From Sedimentisphaerales bacterium (lineage in GTDB: Bacteria; Planctomycetota; Phycisphaerae; Sedimentisphaerales; Anaerobacaceae), in contig JAUWPZ010000025.1 of NCBI GenBank assembly GCA_030611315.1, positions 1 to 34,461 of the forward strand: 34,461 nt of DNA, read 5' to 3'. The notes below the pieces were generated by a model. That model ran no database searches, was not told the DNA's origin, and was given only the letters and a program-made list of their open reading frames with translations. Positions within the stretch are counted from its first letter, which is position 1. Every line of letters starts with the position of its first letter. The position numbers and the translations under genes are program-made. Positions 31,592 through 34,461 of the stretch are shown here, piece after piece.

Positions 31592-33280
31592 ATGAGTTTC
31601 GCATTGTCAGCCGGAGTTACAGGTCTTCAGGCCCATCAAAAAATGCTTGATATAGCCGGCAACAACCTTGCCAATATCAACACGACCGCTTATAAGTCCA
31701 GCAGGATAACCTTCTCGGAATTGCTCAGTGAAACGATAAAAAAGGCATCACAACCAACAACCAACGTCGGCGGCACAAATCCTCAGCAGATGGGCAGCGG
31801 GGTCGGAGTCGCCGGCATATCTCCAAATATGTCACAGGGCAATATCGTAAATACAGGGAATCCTCTGGATTTGGCAATGGAAGGGGAAGGATACTTCGTA
31901 CTGAACGACGGTTCACAGAACATCTATACCCGCGCCGGGGCGTTCGCCGTTGACGCGGACTCGAATCTGGTGGACCCATCCACCGGCTACCTTGTCCAAC
32001 GAATCGGTTCAACCGGCGAAGTTGACGGTTTCCAGACCGCAGGTGACGGCAACGTAAACGTTCCCTACGACGTTGCGATGCCGGCAAAAGCCACAACTAT
32101 AGTATCTATAGCCGGAAACCTCAGCGCCGATGCAGCATTCGACACAATACAAACCAACAAACTAACTTCGAATATACGGTTCACCACTAACAGCGGCACA
32201 GCAGCGGACGGGAGCACGGATCTCGATGCTCTTGACCAGTTTACGTCCGGGACGTTTAGTTCAGCCACAATTACTGTTTCAGGCTTTGAGCACGACGGCA
32301 CCGATCTCAACGACACCGCTCCTCTTGCTGTTGACGCGGACACAGATTTGGACGGCCTTATCAGCCACATAAATACTGTTCTCGGCAGTTCCGGGACCGC
32401 ATCGTTGGTTGCCGGCAAGATACGAATAACCGATACCGACAGTGGTTACAGCAAATCGGATGTAAAGCTGACGTTCGCGAACGACGGCACAGCCGATTTG
32501 ACAATGCCCGGATATTTCGAGATAACCACCGTGGGCGGTGAGGAGGTCAAAAACATCAACATTACGGTTTATGACACTCAGGGAGGCAAGCACACGCTCT
32601 CGGGCGCGTTTGTGCGAACGGATACCGCCAGCACCTGGGATATGATATTGACTTCAATTACGGGCGATATCAATACGCTTGATATATCAGGCCTGAGCGA
32701 CAGGCGAATCCAGGGTATAGAATTTGATGCAACTGACGGTTCTTACAAGGGTTTGAACAGCACGACAGGTGATACGGCCCAGTTTAAGGTAACCTTCGTC
32801 CATGATACTTCGAATCCTCAAACCATTTCGGTAACACTGGGCACCGCAGGCCAGTTCGACGGGCTGACACAGTTTGCCGCCAACTCTACGGCAGTTGCAA
32901 GAGAACAGAACGGCTACGAGTCAGGGAGGCTTTCGACCGTCTCTGTCAATAACGAAGGTATAATCATTGGCGTTTTCTCCAACGGAGTTAAGAAAAATAT
33001 TGCCGCCATACAGGTCTCGTTATTCCAAAACACATCAGGCCTGGAAAGTATCGGCAGCGGATATTTTACACCATCGGCCAACTCAGGCGAGGCGGTAGCC
33101 ACACAGGCCATGACCGGCGGCGCCGGCTCCATTCACGGCGGCGCACTGGAAAAATCCAACGCCGACGTGGCAATCGAGTTTGTTAATATGATTCAAGCTC
33201 AAAACGGCTTCCAGGCCAATGCAAGGACCATCAGAGTAGCCAATGAGATACTGCGAGAATTGAGCAATCTTATCAGGTGA
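31592..33280 (+). CDS. flgE: FlgE, flagellar hook protein
   Basis: A 562-residue protein. The N-terminal rod/hook motif is GLQAHQKMLDIAGNNLANIN (about 10-29), followed by TTAYKSSRITFSELL. The loop region has NPLDLAMEGEGYFVLNDG (about 89-106) and TRAGAFAVD. Variable D2 domains are at about 180-460, and the conserved C-terminal helix is EFVNMIQAQNGFQANARTIR. FlgE polymerises into the universal joint. It is longer than the enteric protein because of an expanded central domain. Start: ATG 31592 with AAAGGAG. It follows flgD by 81 nt and shares the sigma-54 promoter. Confidence 0.96.
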   Translation: MSFALSAGVTGLQAHQKMLDIAGNNLANINTTAYKSSRITFSELLSETIKKASQPTTNVGGTNPQQMGSGVGVAGISPNMSQGNIVNTGNPLDLAMEGEGYFVLNDGSQNIYTRAGAFAVDADSNLVDPSTGYLVQRIGSTGEVDGFQTAGDGNVNVPYDVAMPAKATTIVSIAGNLSADAAFDTIQTNKLTSNIRFTTNSGTAADGSTDLDALDQFTSGTFSSATITVSGFEHDGTDLNDTAPLAVDADTDLDGLISHINTVLGSSGTASLVAGKIRITDTDSGYSKSDVKLTFANDGTADLTMPGYFEITTVGGEEVKNINITVYDTQGGKHTLSGAFVRTDTASTWDMILTSITGDINTLDISGLSDRRIQGIEFDATDGSYKGLNSTTGDTAQFKVTFVHDTSNPQTISVTLGTAGQFDGLTQFAANSTAVAREQNGYESGRLSTVSVNNEGIIIGVFSNGVKKNIAAIQVSLFQNTSGLESIGSGYFTPSANSGEAVATQAMTGGAGSIHGGALEKSNADVAIEFVNMIQAQNGFQANARTIRVANEILRELSNLIR

Positions 33281-33298
33281 GCGGTAACTGGAATAAGT

Positions 33299-33390
33299 GA
33301 ACTAAAGTGAAAAGTGCCTAAAGTGAGCTAAAGTTAAAAGGTAACCAACAACTTTAGGCGCTTTAGTCACTCCAAACTTCAGGCACTTTC
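33299..33390. repeat. AAAGTGCCTAAAGTGAGC repeat in inverted arrangement
   Basis: GTGCCTAAAGTGAGCTAAAG is followed by ACTTTAGGCGCTTTAGTCAC and CAGGCACTTT. It is the same word set as 6688-6738, but here the two orientations face each other and can form a long imperfect hairpin after flgE. Confidence 0.7.
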
Positions 33391-33422
33391 CTGATTACCA
33401 ATCACCTTTCAGGAAGTTTAGG

Positions 33423-34461
33423 ATGACAATAACACCCATAATTGCACCCAGCCTTAACGCCATTATCCCGGCACTCACGCCAGAGGAACGGTGGAATGCC
33501 GCAGGCAGCCGGTTAGGCGTCGGCTTTATAGCCGACCACTGGTTTGTTCTGGCAACAGCGCTTGTGATAATCATATTAACAGTGCTGCTCTTAGTGGTCA
33601 GCAAAAAGCAAATGGTGCATAAACAAAAAGATACCACTCGTCTCTTCGCTGAGTACGCGAGGAAAAGCGGCCTGAGCGGGCGCGAGCGTCAACTCCTTTT
33701 TAACATTGCAAGGAAATCAGGACTCAAACGAAGCGAAACGATTTTTACTATGGGCAGCGCCTTCGACAACGGAGCCGCTAAATTAATGGAAGAAAACCTT
33801 ACACAGGATGGAACTGAAGAAAGCAAACAACTGAGGACTGAACTATCATTTCTGCGTGAAAAGCTCGGCTTCCAGAAACGAGCTAAGGTCTCAACAGGCG
33901 CGCCGGCGAAATCAAATGACCTGAGCAGCAGGCAAATTCCCATAGGTAAACCACTTCATATAACACGTCGCAAAACTCGCAACATAGCCGATATTGAGAC
34001 CACCGTTATAAAGAACAACGATATAGAACTCACAGTCAAACTGACAACACCGTTGGAAAGCAGGCCTGGAGACCTCTGGTGTGCACATTATTATTTTGGC
34101 ACCTCGGTTTGGGAATTTGACACCTCTGTTATCTACTGCAACGGTGAGATTCTGGTTCTGAATCACAGTGATAACGTCCGGTTCATAAATCGGAGGCGTT
34201 TTTTGCGTGTTTCGGTAAACAAGCCGGCTTTAATCGCACACTTCCCGTTCACCATAACACCGCAGCCAATCAGCAGCAGCGCAGAGGAGGATTTTGACGA
34301 AGAACAAGGCGACAGAGGACAGAGAACAGAGGACGGAAGACAGAGGACGGAGGACGGAGGACGGAAGACGGAGGACGGAGGACGGAAGACGGAGGACGGA
34401 GGACGGAAGACGGAGGACGGAGGACGGAAGACGGAGGACGGAGGACGGAAGACGGAGGACG
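33423..34461 (+). CDS. Membrane-anchored PilZ/YcgR-like protein, C-terminus outside window
   Basis: 346 codons are open to the right edge. ATG 33423 has AGGAAG ~6-11 nt upstream. One TM helix is at about 41-60 (FVLATALVIIILTVLLLVVS). A charged, partly helical region follows, then a YcgR-N-like strand set (RKTRNIADIETTVIKNNDIE; LWCAHYYFGTSVWEFDTSVI) and a PilZ-type RxxxR entry motif (INRRRFLRVSVN, about 257-268). PilZ proteins bind c-di-GMP and in flagellar contexts slow or reverse the motor. From about residue 297 the protein becomes (EDGGRKT)n, encoded by a heptamer repeat, and no PilZ D/NxSxxG motif is seen before that, so the domain may be interrupted or continue past the repeat. Confidence 0.75.
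   Translation, partial: MTITPIIAPSLNAIIPALTPEERWNAAGSRLGVGFIADHWFVLATALVIIILTVLLLVVSKKQMVHKQKDTTRLFAEYARKSGLSGRERQLLFNIARKSGLKRSETIFTMGSAFDNGAAKLMEENLTQDGTEESKQLRTELSFLREKLGFQKRAKVSTGAPAKSNDLSSRQIPIGKPLHITRRKTRNIADIETTVIKNNDIELTVKLTTPLESRPGDLWCAHYYFGTSVWEFDTSVIYCNGEILVLNHSDNVRFINRRRFLRVSVNKPALIAHFPFTITPQPISSSAEEDFDEEQGDRGQRTEDGRQRTEDGGRKTEDGGRKTEDGGRKTEDGGRKTEDGGRKTED
34311..34461. repeat. Nested 7/21-nt tandem repeat GAGGACG-GAGGACG-GAAGACG
   Basis: From 34343 to the window edge there are 17 uninterrupted heptamers, GAGGACG or GAAGACG, mostly in the order two-to-one, giving a 21-nt in-frame unit (EDGGRKT). Looser copies start at 34311. The array continues beyond the window. Confidence 0.92.

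Noticed and set aside
34311..34461. Possible CRISPR array
   Set aside because: Units are contiguous heptamers without spacers, and no cas gene is nearby.

Overview
The window looks like a chromosomal piece of an uncultured planctomycete, most likely of the Phycisphaerae/Sedimentisphaerales type. This is inferred from the combination of a secreted dockerin/lamin-tail/CotH protein, a Tat-exported sulfatase, a GH130 glycoside phosphorylase, a sigma-54-controlled flagellar cluster, and intergenic spaces crowded with short degenerate repeats. No rRNA, tRNA, CRISPR array, integrase or transposase gene was seen.

Layout. (1) 1-3765, minus: the N-terminal ~1255 residues of a very large secreted LTD/CotH/LamG protein behind a strong sigma-70 promoter. 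(2) 4196-8479: a beta-class DNA methyltransferase, a GH130 enzyme, a small exported coiled-coil protein, a YkgJ-type cysteine-cluster protein and a small zinc-ribbon protein. (3) 8480-9928: a 1.4-kb stretch with no convincing gene, built of several repeat families. (4) 9929-13002, minus: an AT-rich accessory island with a caspase-like protein, an overlapping zinc-ribbon/two-TM pair and a zinc-ribbon DUF4145 protein. A ~112-nt nested palindrome overlaps the stop codon of the TM gene, and 34 nt of it recur on the other side of the pair. This resembles integron gene cassettes with attC-like sites. (5) 13506-14906: Tat-dependent sulfatase. (6) 15186-30523, minus: an HPP-family membrane protein, then a long flagellar operon. 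In transcription order the operon reads TPR/STN membrane protein, exported TPR protein, sigma-54 activator, fliL, fliM, fliN, flhA, small membrane protein, fliA, two small unknowns, two lipoproteins and flgM. A second sigma-54 activator lies just upstream. (7) 31127-34461, plus: flgD, flgE and a membrane-anchored PilZ/YcgR-like protein that runs off the window.

How it works together. Two near-perfect sigma-54 promoters (28702-28717 minus and 31027-31043 plus) flank the second sigma-54 activator gene and point outward. One drives the export/switch/regulator operon, the other the hook genes. That operon encodes its own sigma-54 activator plus FliA and FlgM, the usual pair for late, hook-completion-dependent genes, and the PilZ protein suggests c-di-GMP input. 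So the sequence supports a sigma-54 to sigma-28 flagellar cascade.

The most unusual signals are the cassette-like island and the interspersed repeat families. The repeats have grown into protein ends or linkers in at least four genes: the sulfatase, FliM, the second sigma-54 activator and the PilZ protein.
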